From Aliigemmobacter aestuarii (GTDB lineage: Bacteria > Pseudomonadota > Alphaproteobacteria > Rhodobacterales > Rhodobacteraceae): a DNA stretch of 64,000 bases. A model generated the notes under the pieces. It was given only the letters and a program-made list of their open reading frames with translations, made no database searches and had not been told where the DNA came from. Below are positions 1 to 7,660 of the stretch, piece after piece (within the stretch, counting starts at the first letter, position 1; every line of letters begins with the position of its first letter). The stretch is taken from the NCBI RefSeq assembly GCF_004799285.1, contig NZ_SSND01000001.1:868001-932000 (forward strand), written 5' to 3'. The position numbers and the translations under genes were made by a program.

Positions 1-2
1 CC

Positions 3-1394
3 GGCACCCTGCTGGACCGTTTCGACGGGGTCGACAGGCAGGATCTGGCGCAGGCCCTGAAGCCCGATCGCGACCGGTCGGCAGTGCTCTTGCTGCGGCT
101 TCGGGCGGCGGATGACGACAGCCCGCGCCCGGTGATCCGGCTGTTCCTGTGGTATGAACGGGCGCCTTCGGGCGAGGCAGTGGCTTATGGGCTGGCCGTC
201 GACGTGACCGTGGAACACGAACAGGAACGCGCGCTGAAGGCGACGCTTGCGGAACTGTCATCGCGCCAGCAACGGCAGGCGCAGATCTTTTCGATCATCA
301 GCCATGAATTGCGCACGCCCGCCTCGCTTCTGTCCATGCTGCTGGAAGAGCTGGAGCGCGACCCCGCGGACGGGCGAACGCGCAAGCAGTTGCGCGACGC
401 GACGGACCAGCTTCTGGGCGTGCTGGCCGACATGCGCCAGACGGTCAACCCGACGCAGAACCTGCCGGTGCGGATCGAGCCCTACAAACCCGCGGAACTG
501 GCGGAATCGCTGCGCACCGCGCTGGCGCCGATGGCGAGGGACGCGGGGATGGCGATCGACCTGTCGCTTGGCCAGGGGGCCGATTTGGCGCGCCTTTGCG
601 ACAGCCTGCGGCTGCGACAGGCGTTGTCGAACCTTTTGCGCAACGCCATCCTGCACAGCCGCGGTTCGGTCGTGCGCATCGCCTTCCGGGCCGCCCCGCC
701 GGCAACCGAAGGCGGCGCCCCTCTGACCCTGTGGGAGGTCACCGACAACGGCATCGGCATCCCCGATGCGGATGTGGATCGCCTGTTCGAGGCGTTCGAG
801 CGCGGCGGGTCCGATCCCGGCAAGCGCGTCGACGGATCCGGCCTTGGCCTCTACATCGCCCGCAACTCGATCGAGGTTCTGGGCGGTTCGATCGTGCATT
901 TCCGGCCCGACGAGGGCGGTACGGGTTATCGCATCACGCTGCCAGGCGCGCTGGCAGAGGAAGGGGAAGCCCCCGCGCCGCCCGCCCCTGCCGCCACCGC
1001 CACGGTCCATCCCGAGGCGCGCGTCCTTTTGGCCGAGGACAACGCGCTTGTGGCCGAGGTGATGCGCAACCGGCTGCTGCGCTTTGTCGGCACGGTCGAG
1101 GTGGTCGGAAACGGCAAGGACGCGCTGGACAGGATCACCGAAGGCGGCATCGACCTGCTGATCACCGATCTGTTCATGCCCGAGATCGACGGCGATGAAC
1201 TGATCCGCCAGCTTCGGGCGCGCGGGCACAGACTGCCGGTCATCGGGCTGACGGCAGCGGTCGTGGGCGATGATCTGGAAAGGATGCGCGCCGCCGGCGC
1301 AACGGTGGTGTTGGCAAAGCCCGTCGACATGGCGCAATTGCGCGATCTGGTCGGCAGGTGCCTTGCCCCTGAAAGGCGCGACGCGGCGGAATGA
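3..1394 (+). CDS. Hybrid sensor histidine kinase with C-terminal receiver (5' end outside window)
   Basis: The frame is open from the window edge, so the N-terminus is missing; 463 residues are visible. It begins inside what looks like the end of a PAS domain, then a HisKA dimerisation segment with the H-box SHELRTP (His about visible residue 101), an HATPase domain with N-box NLLRNAILHS and G-boxes DNGIGIP and GSGLGLYIAR, and a receiver with acceptor Asp in ITDLFMPEIDG (about 389) and the conserved Lys in VLAKPVD. By family this kinase autophosphorylates and passes phosphate to its own receiver. No partner response regulator is seen downstream, where the next gene runs the opposite way. The signal sensed cannot be deduced. 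Confidence 0.9.
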   Translation, partial: GTLLDRFDGVDRQDLAQALKPDRDRSAVLLLRLRAADDDSPRPVIRLFLWYERAPSGEAVAYGLAVDVTVEHEQERALKATLAELSSRQQRQAQIFSIISHELRTPASLLSMLLEELERDPADGRTRKQLRDATDQLLGVLADMRQTVNPTQNLPVRIEPYKPAELAESLRTALAPMARDAGMAIDLSLGQGADLARLCDSLRLRQALSNLLRNAILHSRGSVVRIAFRAAPPATEGGAPLTLWEVTDNGIGIPDADVDRLFEAFERGGSDPGKRVDGSGLGLYIARNSIEVLGGSIVHFRPDEGGTGYRITLPGALAEEGEAPAPPAPAATATVHPEARVLLAEDNALVAEVMRNRLLRFVGTVEVVGNGKDALDRITEGGIDLLITDLFMPEIDGDELIRQLRARGHRLPVIGLTAAVVGDDLERMRAAGATVVLAKPVDMAQLRDLVGRCLAPERRDAAE

Positions 1395-1431
1395 TCGCCG
1401 CCACGTTACCGCCCTTCGGCCCGCGCCGGGA

Positions 1432-1695
1432 TCAGCCCTTTTTGGCTTTGCCGGCCAGCGACGCCTCAAGCGCGGCGATGCGCGCCGACAGGGCCTCGTT
1501 TTCCTCGCGGGCCTTCTGGGCCATGGCGCGCACGGCATCGAATTCTTCGCGGGTGACGAAATCGCGATCGGCCATCCAGCGGTCGATGAAGCCCTTCATC
1601 GCGGTTTCGGCCTCGGTCTTGGCTCCCTGCGCCACGCCCATGGCATTGGTCATCAGTTGCGACATGTCGTCGAAGAACTTGTTGCGGCTCTGCAT
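1432..1695 (-). CDS. ubiK: UbiK-family accessory factor (BMFP domain)
   Basis: An 87-residue protein with an amphipathic N-terminal half (start MQSRNKFFDDMSQLMTNA) and a C-terminal coiled coil (EENEALSARIAALEASL) ending in a basic tail. This is the layout of the BMFP/UbiK (YqiC) family, which in E. coli assists aerobic ubiquinone biosynthesis and can promote membrane fusion in vitro. I chose the ATG at 1695 because an AAGGAG Shine-Dalgarno sits just upstream; a longer frame to 1815 would run into the lgt start and has no family support. Transcribed divergently from lgt. Confidence 0.8.
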   Translation of the reverse strand: MQSRNKFFDDMSQLMTNAMGVAQGAKTEAETAMKGFIDRWMADRDFVTREEFDAVRAMAQKAREENEALSARIAALEASLAGKAKKG

Positions 1696-1717
1696 GGGAC
1701 GGGCTCCTTCCGGTTGA

Positions 1718-1731
1718 CCCCATATATGGGG
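1718..1731. promoter_or_regulatory. Perfect palindrome CCCCATATATGGGG between ubiK and lgt
   Basis: A 14-bp perfect palindrome in the divergent promoter region, 22 nt upstream of ubiK and 82 nt upstream of lgt. On the reverse strand TATATG lies 18 nt downstream of TTGTGT, so it could include the ubiK -10 box. A TTGACA at 1764–1769 may serve lgt. Operator function is inference only. Confidence 0.35.
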
Positions 1732-1813
1732 CGAAGCCCCCCACACACAAGCCCGTGGGGCCGGTTGACAATGCCGCAGCGCCACAGGACAAGCTTTTTC
1801 CAACGGAGACGCC

Positions 1814-2701
1814 ATGGCCTATATCCCCTTTCCAGACATCTCGCCCGATCTGGTTTCGATCGAGGTCGGCGGCATCACCTTCGCGCTGCGCTGGTATGCA
1901 CTGGCCTATATCGCGGGGCTGATCTGGGGCTGGTGGCTGATCGCGCGGCTGGTGAAGCGCGCGGACCTGTGGGACGGCCCCGCGCCGATGGTGCCCGAAC
2001 AGGTCGAACGGCTTCTGACCTGGATCATCCTCGGCGTCGTCCTGGGCGGGCGGATCGGCTATGCGCTGTTCTATCAGCCGGGCTATTACGTGCAGAACCC
2101 AGGCGAGATCCTGATGGTCTGGCAGGGCGGCATGTCGTTTCACGGGGGCTTTCTGGGCGTCGTGATCGCCGGGGTCTGGTTCTGCCGGCGCGAAGGCGTG
2201 CCAATGCTGAAGATGGCCGATCTTCTGGCGGTGGCGGCGCCGATGGGCCTTTTCCTGGGCCGGATCGCCAATTTCATCAATGCCGAGCTTTGGGGCAGGC
2301 CTACCACCCTGCCCTGGGGCGTGGCCTTTCCCGGCGAGGCGGCGCAGTTCTGCCCCGGTGTCACGGGCGTCTGCGCCCGTCATCCCAGCCAGCTTTACGA
2401 GGCCGCGCTGGAAGGGCTCATCCTTGGCAGCCTGCTGCTTTACCTTGTCTACAGGCGCGGCTGGCTGAAGACGCCGGGGCGCACGGCGGGCCTGTTCGTC
2501 GCCGGTTACGGGCTGTCGCGCTTTGTGGTGGAATTCGTCCGCCAGCCCGATCCGCAATTCGTGTCGGACGGCAACCCGCTGGGTCTTGCCTGGCAGGTCG
2601 GCGGATGGGGGCTGACGCAGGGACAGGCCCTGTCGATCCCGATGATCGTCGTGGGGCTCTGGCTATGGTCGCGCGGTCGGCGGCGCCAGTCGCGGGCATG
2701 A
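1814..2701 (+). CDS. lgt: Prolipoprotein diacylglyceryl transferase
   Basis: A 295-residue polytopic inner-membrane enzyme that transfers diacylglycerol from phosphatidylglycerol to the lipobox cysteine of prolipoproteins, the first step of lipoprotein maturation. Family signatures seen are FHGGFLGV, the [16 protein letters not shown] segment with the essential Arg and Asn, and HPSQLYEA. Several hydrophobic segments span the whole length and the size is normal. The ATG at 1814 is preceded by ACGGAG. Its stop overlaps the next start (ATGA), so lgt, the MidA-like gene and pgeF very probably form one operon, an arrangement common in alphaproteobacteria. Confidence 0.97.
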   Translation: MAYIPFPDISPDLVSIEVGGITFALRWYALAYIAGLIWGWWLIARLVKRADLWDGPAPMVPEQVERLLTWIILGVVLGGRIGYALFYQPGYYVQNPGEILMVWQGGMSFHGGFLGVVIAGVWFCRREGVPMLKMADLLAVAAPMGLFLGRIANFINAELWGRPTTLPWGVAFPGEAAQFCPGVTGVCARHPSQLYEAALEGLILGSLLLYLVYRRGWLKTPGRTAGLFVAGYGLSRFVVEFVRQPDPQFVSDGNPLGLAWQVGGWGLTQGQALSIPMIVVGLWLWSRGRRRQSRA

Positions 2702-3756
2702 CGCCTCTGGCCGATATCCTGATCCGCAGGATCGCGGCGGCAGGGCCGATGACGCTGGCCGATTACATGGCCGAATGCCTGCTGCATCCCGACCACGGCT
2801 ATTACACCACCCGCCCGCCGTTCGGGGCGAAGGGCGATTTCACCACCGCGCCCGAAATCAGCCAGATGTTCGGCGAACTCATGGGGCTGGCGCTGGCGCA
2901 GGCCTGGCTGGATCACGGTGCCCCCGGCCGCTTTACCCTGGCTGAGCCGGGGCCGGGCCGTGGCACGCTGATGGCCGATGTGCTGCGGGCCACGCGGGGG
3001 GTGCCGGGCTTTCATCACGCCGCGCAGGTCCTGCTGATCGAGGCCTCGCCCGCGCTCCGGGCCGAACAGGCGCGGACGCTGGCCGCCTGGCCCGTCGCAT
3101 GGGCCGACAGCCTGACCGACCTGCCCGAACAGCCGCTGTTCCTGGTCGCCAACGAATTCTTCGACGCCCTGCCGATCCGCCAGTTCACCCGGCAGGGCGA
3201 CGGCTGGGCGGAAACGATGGTGGGTCTGGTCGAAGGCCGGTTGCGCCTTGGCCGGGCCCCCGCCGCCCCCCTGGCCGCCCTGGCGCACAGGCTGGCCGAC
3301 ACGGCCGAGGGCGACATCGTCGAAGTCTGCCCGGCGGCGGCGGCGGCGATGGCCGGGATCGCCGGGCGCATCGCCCGCCACGGGGGGGCCGCGCTGATCA
3401 CCGATTATGGCGGCTGGCGGTCGCTGGGGGACACGTTCCAGGCGATGGAGGACCACGCCTATGCCGATCCCCTCGCCCGTCCGGGCCGGGCCGACCTGAC
3501 CGCGCATGTGGATTTCGAGGCCCTCGCCCTTGCGGCCGCGCCCTGCCAGCACGCGATTGCCACCCAGGGCGCCTTTCTGGAACGGCTTGGCATCGCGCAA
3601 CGGGCGGCGCGTCTGGCGCAATCGCTGCACGGCGCGGCGCTGGAATCCCATCTTGCGGCCACTCGGCGCTTGACCGATCCCGAGGAAATGGGTTCGCTGT
3701 TCAAGACACTCGCCCTCTGCCGGGCGGGCGATCCGCTGCCACCGGGTTTTGCATGA
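2698..3756 (+). CDS. MidA/NDUFAF7-family SAM-dependent methyltransferase
   Basis: A 352-residue protein of the COG1565/DUF185 family. Seen are the N-terminal [17 protein letters not shown] and [18 protein letters not shown] motifs, the SAM-binding segment [30 protein letters not shown] and ITDYGGW. The eukaryotic homologue NDUFAF7 methylates an arginine of a complex I subunit; the bacterial substrate is not settled. It overlaps lgt by 4 nt at its start and pgeF by 4 nt at its end, indicating translational coupling. Confidence 0.9.
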   Translation: MTPLADILIRRIAAAGPMTLADYMAECLLHPDHGYYTTRPPFGAKGDFTTAPEISQMFGELMGLALAQAWLDHGAPGRFTLAEPGPGRGTLMADVLRATRGVPGFHHAAQVLLIEASPALRAEQARTLAAWPVAWADSLTDLPEQPLFLVANEFFDALPIRQFTRQGDGWAETMVGLVEGRLRLGRAPAAPLAALAHRLADTAEGDIVEVCPAAAAAMAGIAGRIARHGGAALITDYGGWRSLGDTFQAMEDHAYADPLARPGRADLTAHVDFEALALAAAPCQHAIATQGAFLERLGIAQRAARLAQSLHGAALESHLAATRRLTDPEEMGSLFKTLALCRAGDPLPPGFA

Positions 3757-4511
3757 CGCTTGAAGTTCTGACATCCGACCTTCTGGAAGGGGTTCGCCAC
3801 GGGTTCTTCACCCGGCGCGGCGGGGCGTCCTCGGGTATCTTCACAGGCCTAAACTGCGGCCCCGGTTCCTCCGACCAGGCCGAGATCGTGTCGATCAACC
3901 GCGCCCGCGTGGCCGAGGCCATGGGCGTGCCCGCCGATCATCTGGCCACGCTGCATCAGGTTCATTCGGCGGATGTGGTCCGCGTGACGGGACCGCTGGC
4001 CGAACCAAGGCCAAGGGCCGATGCGATGGTCACCGCGACGCCGGGGCTGTGCCTGGGGGTGCTGACGGCCGATTGCCAGCCCGTGCTGTTTTCCGACCGC
4101 GAGGGGGGCGTGATCGGCGCGGCCCATGCCGGATGGCGCGGCACGCGGGACGGCGTGCTTGAGGCCACGATTACCGCGATGGAGGATCTGGGCGCACGGC
4201 GCGACCGGATCGTGGCCGCGATCGGCCCCACGATCAGCCAGGCCGCCTATGAGGTCGGCCCCGAATTCGTCGAGGGTTTTCTGGACGACGATCCCGAAAC
4301 CGCGCGCTTCTTCGCCAACGGCCAGGGCGACAGGGCGTTGTTCGACCTGCCGGGCTATGCGCTGTGGCGGATGCGCCGGGCCGGGATCGGCGCGACGGAA
4401 TGGACCCGCCACTGCACCTACCGCGACCCGCAACGGTTTTTCTCCTATCGCCGGGCCACCCACGCGGGCGAGGTCGACTATGGCCGCCTGATCAGCGTGA
4501 TCCGGCTTTGA
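3753..4511 (+). CDS. pgeF: PgeF/YfiH-family laccase-domain protein
   Basis: A 252-residue YfiH/LACC1-type protein. Characteristic motifs are HGFFTRRGGAS near the start, LHQVHSADV, LTADCQPVLF, GAAHAGWRG and the C-terminal CTYRDPQRFFSYRR. These supply the His/Cys zinc site. Family members have been called polyphenol oxidases, but purine nucleoside phosphorylase/deaminase activity and a role in peptidoglycan editing in E. coli are better supported. The start overlaps the upstream stop by 4 nt. The product is cytoplasmic, with no signal peptide. Confidence 0.92.
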   Translation: MTLEVLTSDLLEGVRHGFFTRRGGASSGIFTGLNCGPGSSDQAEIVSINRARVAEAMGVPADHLATLHQVHSADVVRVTGPLAEPRPRADAMVTATPGLCLGVLTADCQPVLFSDREGGVIGAAHAGWRGTRDGVLEATITAMEDLGARRDRIVAAIGPTISQAAYEVGPEFVEGFLDDDPETARFFANGQGDRALFDLPGYALWRMRRAGIGATEWTRHCTYRDPQRFFSYRRATHAGEVDYGRLISVIRL

Positions 4512-4803
4512 CACCCGCCGTTGTCGGCCCGGATTACGGCGAAATCGCCGCCTGATTGCCATATTTCGTGGAAACGCTCGGCCAGACGCGGCCCGCATTG
4601 TTTCCGAAATGGCCAATAATCCTTGGATTTGCAGGGAACCCGGCGACTATGGCCCGTGTATGGCCGGTGGACCGCGCGCGGCGGCCTTTCCATGCGATGG
4701 CCCCGAAAATTGTTCATCTTGGCCCAACCGCCGCCGCAAACATCCCCGATAACCAAAGCCATCGGGCCGAAGGGCCGTTGATGCGTGTGATATGGGGAAT
4801 GTC

Positions 4804-4947
4804 ATGAAGAAAGATCGTCGCTGGTTGAAATCCGCCATCGCCACCGCGCAGGACACGCAGCTTGCCCTGCCCTGGTCGCGCGCCACCCGCAGCCGCCCGG
4901 CGGCGTTCAAACCCGCGCAGCCGTCGCAGCGCAAAGCCGCCCGCTAA
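4804..4947 (+). CDS. Small basic protein, 47 residues, unknown function
   Basis: An ORF reading MKKDRRWLKSAIATAQDTQ, then LALPWSRATRSRP and ending in a Lys/Arg/Ala-rich tail to a TAA at 4945–4947. The -RRWLKSxIATA- opening and LPW motif resemble short conserved proteins I recall from Rhodobacteraceae genomes, but this is from memory. A weak GGGGAA lies 6 nt upstream of the ATG. No signal peptide or membrane segment is seen. The 292 nt between pgeF and this ORF hold no other convincing gene. Basic character would fit a nucleic-acid-binding or processed peptide, but function is unknown. Confidence 0.6.
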   Translation: MKKDRRWLKSAIATAQDTQLALPWSRATRSRPAAFKPAQPSQRKAAR

Positions 4948-5081
4948 GCGATTCGGGCCGCTTCGGTGGCCTTTCCGGGGCGACATAGGGAAATTCCCGG
5001 CGGATTTCCCCCTTACCTTGAGAACAATGCGCCTTGCGATCGGCAGACGGTTTCGCGATCCGCTTCAATACCAACATCCGT

Positions 5082-5110
5082 TTGACGCTTTGCCCGCTTT
5101 CCGCCATCTT
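5082..5110 (+). promoter_or_regulatory. Candidate sigma-70-type promoter for the 5.1-kb RNA
   Basis: TTGACG (5082–5087) and CATCTT (5105–5110) are separated by 17 bp. The -35 is near consensus and the -10 is weak. Transcription would start near 5117, immediately before the structured segment and well before any credible ORF. Confidence 0.35.
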
Positions 5111-5116
5111 TGCCTT

Positions 5117-5332
5117 GTCTTGGACAGACTTCGGCGGAACGTGAGGTAAGACCCATCCGGGCACCACTCCTCCGGACAGGATTGATGCTCGGTAAGGCGG
5201 TCCCGGTGCGAACCTCTGCGCACCACAGGGGGCCGCCTATCTGCATGGTTCGCACGGTCGTCATCCCCTTCCCCCCAACATCTTCTGCGCAGCGCCGCAG
5301 GACAAAAGGCCCGCGGGGATACGCGGGCCTTT
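5117..5332 (+). ncRNA. Candidate structured non-coding RNA
   Basis: The 419-nt stretch between the small protein and the lrp gene has no convincing ORF but strong structure. A hairpin TCCGG/CCGGA spans 5156–5176. A long stem AGGCGG-CCC-GGTGCG (5195–5210) pairs with CGCACC-GGG-CCGCCT (5219–5238). A GTGCGAACC (5206–5214) can alternatively pair with GGTTCGCAC (5247–5255). The segment ends at an 11-bp terminator. With the promoter at 5082–5110 this predicts a transcript of about 215 nt. I could not match it to RNase P, SRP RNA or tmRNA core motifs. 6S RNA or a lineage-specific sRNA remain possible. Low-to-moderate confidence. Confidence 0.45.
5305..5332. terminator. Bidirectional intrinsic terminator
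   Basis: An 11-bp perfect stem, AAAGGCCCGCG (5305–5315) with CGCGGGCCTTT (5322–5332), around a GGGATA loop. T-rich flanks occur on both strands. It would end the candidate RNA on the plus strand and lrp on the minus strand. Confidence 0.8.
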
Positions 5333-5366
5333 GCGGTTAACGGGGTGATGTCGCCCTGCCGTCGGC

Positions 5367-5867
5367 TCAGGCCGACTTTGACAAACGCGCCTCCAGCACG
5401 TCGAAAGGAACGCCCGGCTGATCCTTGGCGCAGCGGATCACAAGGCTTGTCTTGACGCTCGCGACATTGGCGGCGGCGGTCAGTTGTTCGGTCAGGAAGC
5501 TCTGGAAGGTGGACAGGTCAGGGGCCACGCATTTCAGGATGAAATCGATCTCGCCGTTCAGCATGTGACATTCGCGGACAAGCGGCCAGGCCCGGCAGCG
5601 CGCCTCGAAGGCGGAAAGGTCGGCCTCGGCCTGGCTGTGCAGGCGCACCATCGCGAAAACCTGCACCTCGAACCCCAGTTCGCGCGCGTCGATGTCGGCG
5701 TGATAGCCCTTGATATATCCGGCCTCTTCCAGGGTGCGCACCCGGCGCAGGCAGGGCGGGGCCGAGATGCCCACCCGCTTGGCCAGTTCCACATTGGTCA
5801 TGCGGCCGTCTGCCTGAAGCTCCGCCAGGATGTGGCGGTCGATCGGGTCCAATTTCGAAGCGGCCAT
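5367..5867 (-). CDS. Lrp/AsnC-family transcriptional regulator
   Basis: A 166-residue regulator with the family's two parts. The N-terminal winged helix is LDPIDRHILAELQADGRMTN followed by VELAKRVGISAPPCLRRVRTL (residues about 6–45). The C-terminal RAM ligand-binding domain is at about 65–145. The family controls amino-acid metabolism genes as dimers to octamers. The ATG at 5867 has an AAGGGAGAG Shine-Dalgarno; a longer open frame to 6068 has none. It diverges from trxB across 215 nt holding repeated GCGCAA elements, which suggests autoregulation and control of trxB. Confidence 0.93.
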   Translation of the reverse strand: MAASKLDPIDRHILAELQADGRMTNVELAKRVGISAPPCLRRVRTLEEAGYIKGYHADIDARELGFEVQVFAMVRLHSQAEADLSAFEARCRAWPLVRECHMLNGEIDFILKCVAPDLSTFQSFLTEQLTAAANVASVKTSLVIRCAKDQPGVPFDVLEARLSKSA

Positions 5868-5913
5868 CTGGCTCTCCCTTTTCGCGGCAGAGTTTACGGC
5901 TGCCGCAGCCTCG

Positions 5914-5982
5914 GCGCAATTATGTTTCAACGCCGCGCAAGAATTTTGCGCATTCCTTACGCAAGTCTTTTCCCCTGCGCAA
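5914..5982. promoter_or_regulatory. Array of GCGCAA/TTGCGC half-sites between lrp and trxB
   Basis: GCGCAA occurs at 5914–5919, 5935–5940 and 5977–5982, its inverse TTGCGC at 5946–5951, and ACGCAA at 5959–5964. The first two direct copies are 21 bp apart and the third is 42 bp further, so three copies fall on the same helical face. GCGCAA-N5-TTGCGC is an inverted pair. Phased, degenerate half-sites fit the wrapping mode of Lrp-family proteins; binding by the adjacent regulator is inferred. Confidence 0.45.
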
Positions 5983-6082
5983 TGGCATCGAGGTCGCGGC
6001 CTGCGCTGTCTTGGGGCTTTCCGCCCGCGGACGGGCCGCATATATGGGAACGGACATTTGAAAAGCAAAGACAGAGGGCACC

Positions 6083-7024
6083 ATGGCTGAAACCCGTCAC
6101 ACCCGCGTCCTGATCATCGGTTCCGGCCCCGCCGGCTATACCGCGGCGGTCTACTCCGCCCGCGCGATGCTGAACCCGATCCTTGTGCAGGGCTTGCAGC
6201 CGGGCGGGCAGCTGACCATCACGACCGAGGTGGAAAACTGGCCGGGCGACACGCATGTGATGGGGCCCGACCTGATGGTGCGGATGGAGGAACACGCCCG
6301 CGCGATGGGGGCCGAGGTGATTTCCGATTACATCTCGTCGCTCGACCTTTCGAAACGCCCCTTCACCGCGCAGGCCGACAGCGGCACGACCTACACCGCC
6401 GATGCGGTCATCCTTGCGACGGGCGCACAGGCGAAATGGCTTGGCCTGCCGTCCGAGGAACGGTTCAAGGGCTTTGGCGTTTCGGCCTGCGCGACCTGCG
6501 ACGGGTTCTTCTATCGCGGGAAAGAGGTCGTGGTGATCGGCGGCGGCAACACCGCAGTGGAAGAGGCGCTGTTCCTGACGAACTTCGCCACCAAGGTCAC
6601 GCTGATCCACCGCCGCGACAGCCTGCGCGCCGAAAAGATCATGCAGGACCGCCTGTTCAAGAATCCCAAGGTGGAAATCCTGTGGAACCACGCGGTGGAC
6701 GAGGTTCTGGGCACCGATGAACCGCTGGGTGTGACCGCCGTGCGCGCCCGGCATGTCGAGACAGGCGCCATCACCGATGTGCCCTGCGCGGGCTTTTTCG
6801 TGGCGATCGGCCACGCGCCCGCGTCCGAACTGGTCAAGGACCAGCTTGAACTGCATCACGGCGGCTATGTGAAGGTCGAGGCGGGAAGCACCCGCACCTC
6901 GATCCCCGGCGTCTTTGCCGCGGGCGACCTGACCGACCATGTCTATCGCCAGGCCGTGACCAGCGCGGGCATGGGCTGCATGGCGGCGCTGGACGCGGAA
7001 CGCTTCCTCGCCGGCGAGGACTGA
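6083..7024 (+). CDS. trxB: Thioredoxin-disulfide reductase
   Basis: A 313-residue flavoprotein that reduces thioredoxin with NADPH in the cytoplasm. Seen are the FAD-binding [16 protein letters not shown] near the N-terminus, the redox CATC motif (Cys136 and Cys139), the NADPH-binding [14 protein letters not shown], and the C-terminal FAD motif [10 protein letters not shown]. Length and domain order are standard. The start ATG follows AGAGGGCACC. A RES-domain gene starts 4 nt after its stop, so the two are probably co-transcribed. Expression may be governed by the divergent Lrp-type regulator. Confidence 0.97.
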   Translation: MAETRHTRVLIIGSGPAGYTAAVYSARAMLNPILVQGLQPGGQLTITTEVENWPGDTHVMGPDLMVRMEEHARAMGAEVISDYISSLDLSKRPFTAQADSGTTYTADAVILATGAQAKWLGLPSEERFKGFGVSACATCDGFFYRGKEVVVIGGGNTAVEEALFLTNFATKVTLIHRRDSLRAEKIMQDRLFKNPKVEILWNHAVDEVLGTDEPLGVTAVRARHVETGAITDVPCAGFFVAIGHAPASELVKDQLELHHGGYVKVEAGSTRTSIPGVFAAGDLTDHVYRQAVTSAGMGCMAALDAERFLAGED

Positions 7025-7028
7025 GCCC

Positions 7029-7535
7029 GTGCCACCGGCCGGGACGGCGCTGTCCGGCCGGTTCTGGCGGATCGTTGCCGAACACCGGCTGGACCATGTG
7101 CTGGACGGGGCGACCTCGGCCGAGGGGCGGTTTCACCGCGACGGCCAGCGCGCGATCTATCTATCGCCGTCGCCCCGGGATGCCGCCTTTGCCATTGCGC
7201 CTTACCTGCGTCCAGGTGATCCGCCGCGGCTGAGCGTGCCGCTTTTTCTGGAACGGGCCCGCCTTGCGGATCTGCGCGACGGGGACACCTGCGCGGCTCT
7301 TGGCTTGCGGGGGGATGAAACCGCAATTCCCTGGCTGCCGGAACGGGCGAAGGGCCTGCCCGCCACAACGTGGCGCGCGTCGGACGCCGCACGGGCGACG
7401 GACCACGACGGGATCATCTATGCCGCCCGCAGCGCCCCCGAACGTTGGCATCTGGTGCTGTTCCGCTGGAACATGCCCGGCGCGCCGGAGTTGCGCCGCG
7501 ACGGCGCGCCCTTGCCTTTCGTACCCGCGCCCTGA
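7029..7535 (+). CDS. RES-domain protein, putative NAD-cleaving enzyme
   Basis: A 168-residue protein with RES-domain features: RFWRIV at the start, the EGRFHRDGQRAIYLSPSPRDA segment resembling the family's EGR-x-G-x-YLS block with Arg and Tyr, and a later HDGIIYAARSA. RES proteins such as Res and MbcT degrade NAD+ by phosphorolysis or hydrolysis and are usually toxins paired with an Xre/MbcA-like antitoxin. No such partner is adjacent; the gene instead follows trxB by 4 nt. The start used is GTG, and no clear alternative exists. The catalytic Arg/Tyr/Glu/Ser set was not fully verified, so activity is uncertain. Confidence 0.6.
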   Translation: MPPAGTALSGRFWRIVAEHRLDHVLDGATSAEGRFHRDGQRAIYLSPSPRDAAFAIAPYLRPGDPPRLSVPLFLERARLADLRDGDTCAALGLRGDETAIPWLPERAKGLPATTWRASDAARATDHDGIIYAARSAPERWHLVLFRWNMPGAPELRRDGAPLPFVPAP

Positions 7536-7626
7536 TGGCGGCGCCCGGATAGCGCGCCCCGTTGCGGAATTGGCACATTTCCGCCCAAGACGACGCCCCC
7601 CCTTTTCCCGGCGGGTGAAATCTGCG

Positions 7627-7648
7627 ATGTGTTCACGCGTGAACACAT
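7627..7648. promoter_or_regulatory. 22-bp perfect palindrome before the MarR–Sat–CysC gene
   Basis: ATGTGTTCACG at 7627–7637 is followed directly by its exact reverse complement, ending at 7648. The element lies 12 nt upstream of the fusion gene ATG at 7661. Perfect palindromes of about this size are typical operators of dimeric winged-helix repressors, including MarR-family members that control their own gene. Binding by the encoded MarR domain is inferred. Confidence 0.6.
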
Positions 7649-7660
7649 TCAGAGTCGTCG

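Noticed and set aside
4556-4807. An 83-codon ORF between pgeF and the 47-residue gene
   Set aside because: No Shine-Dalgarno, no recognisable features, and it runs into the start of the better-supported small gene.
5117-5332. Naming the structured RNA as 6S, SRP or RNase P RNA
   Set aside because: The SRP core GGAAGNAGC-type loop and the RNase P GAGGAAAGUCC core are absent. A short ATGCTCGGT likeness to E. coli 6S is too little. Left unassigned.
5188-5340. A small ORF inside the structured RNA region (about 50 codons)
   Set aside because: It lies across both arms of the main hairpin, has no Shine-Dalgarno and ends in the terminator stem.
7029-7535. A Res–Xre toxin–antitoxin module
   Set aside because: No helix-turn-helix antitoxin gene lies on either side; upstream is trxB and downstream is the palindrome and the MarR–Sat–CysC gene.
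7570-7585. Sigma-54-like TTGGCAC upstream of the MarR–Sat–CysC gene
   Set aside because: The -12 GC does not fall at the required spacing (CC instead), so the -24/-12 pattern is not met.
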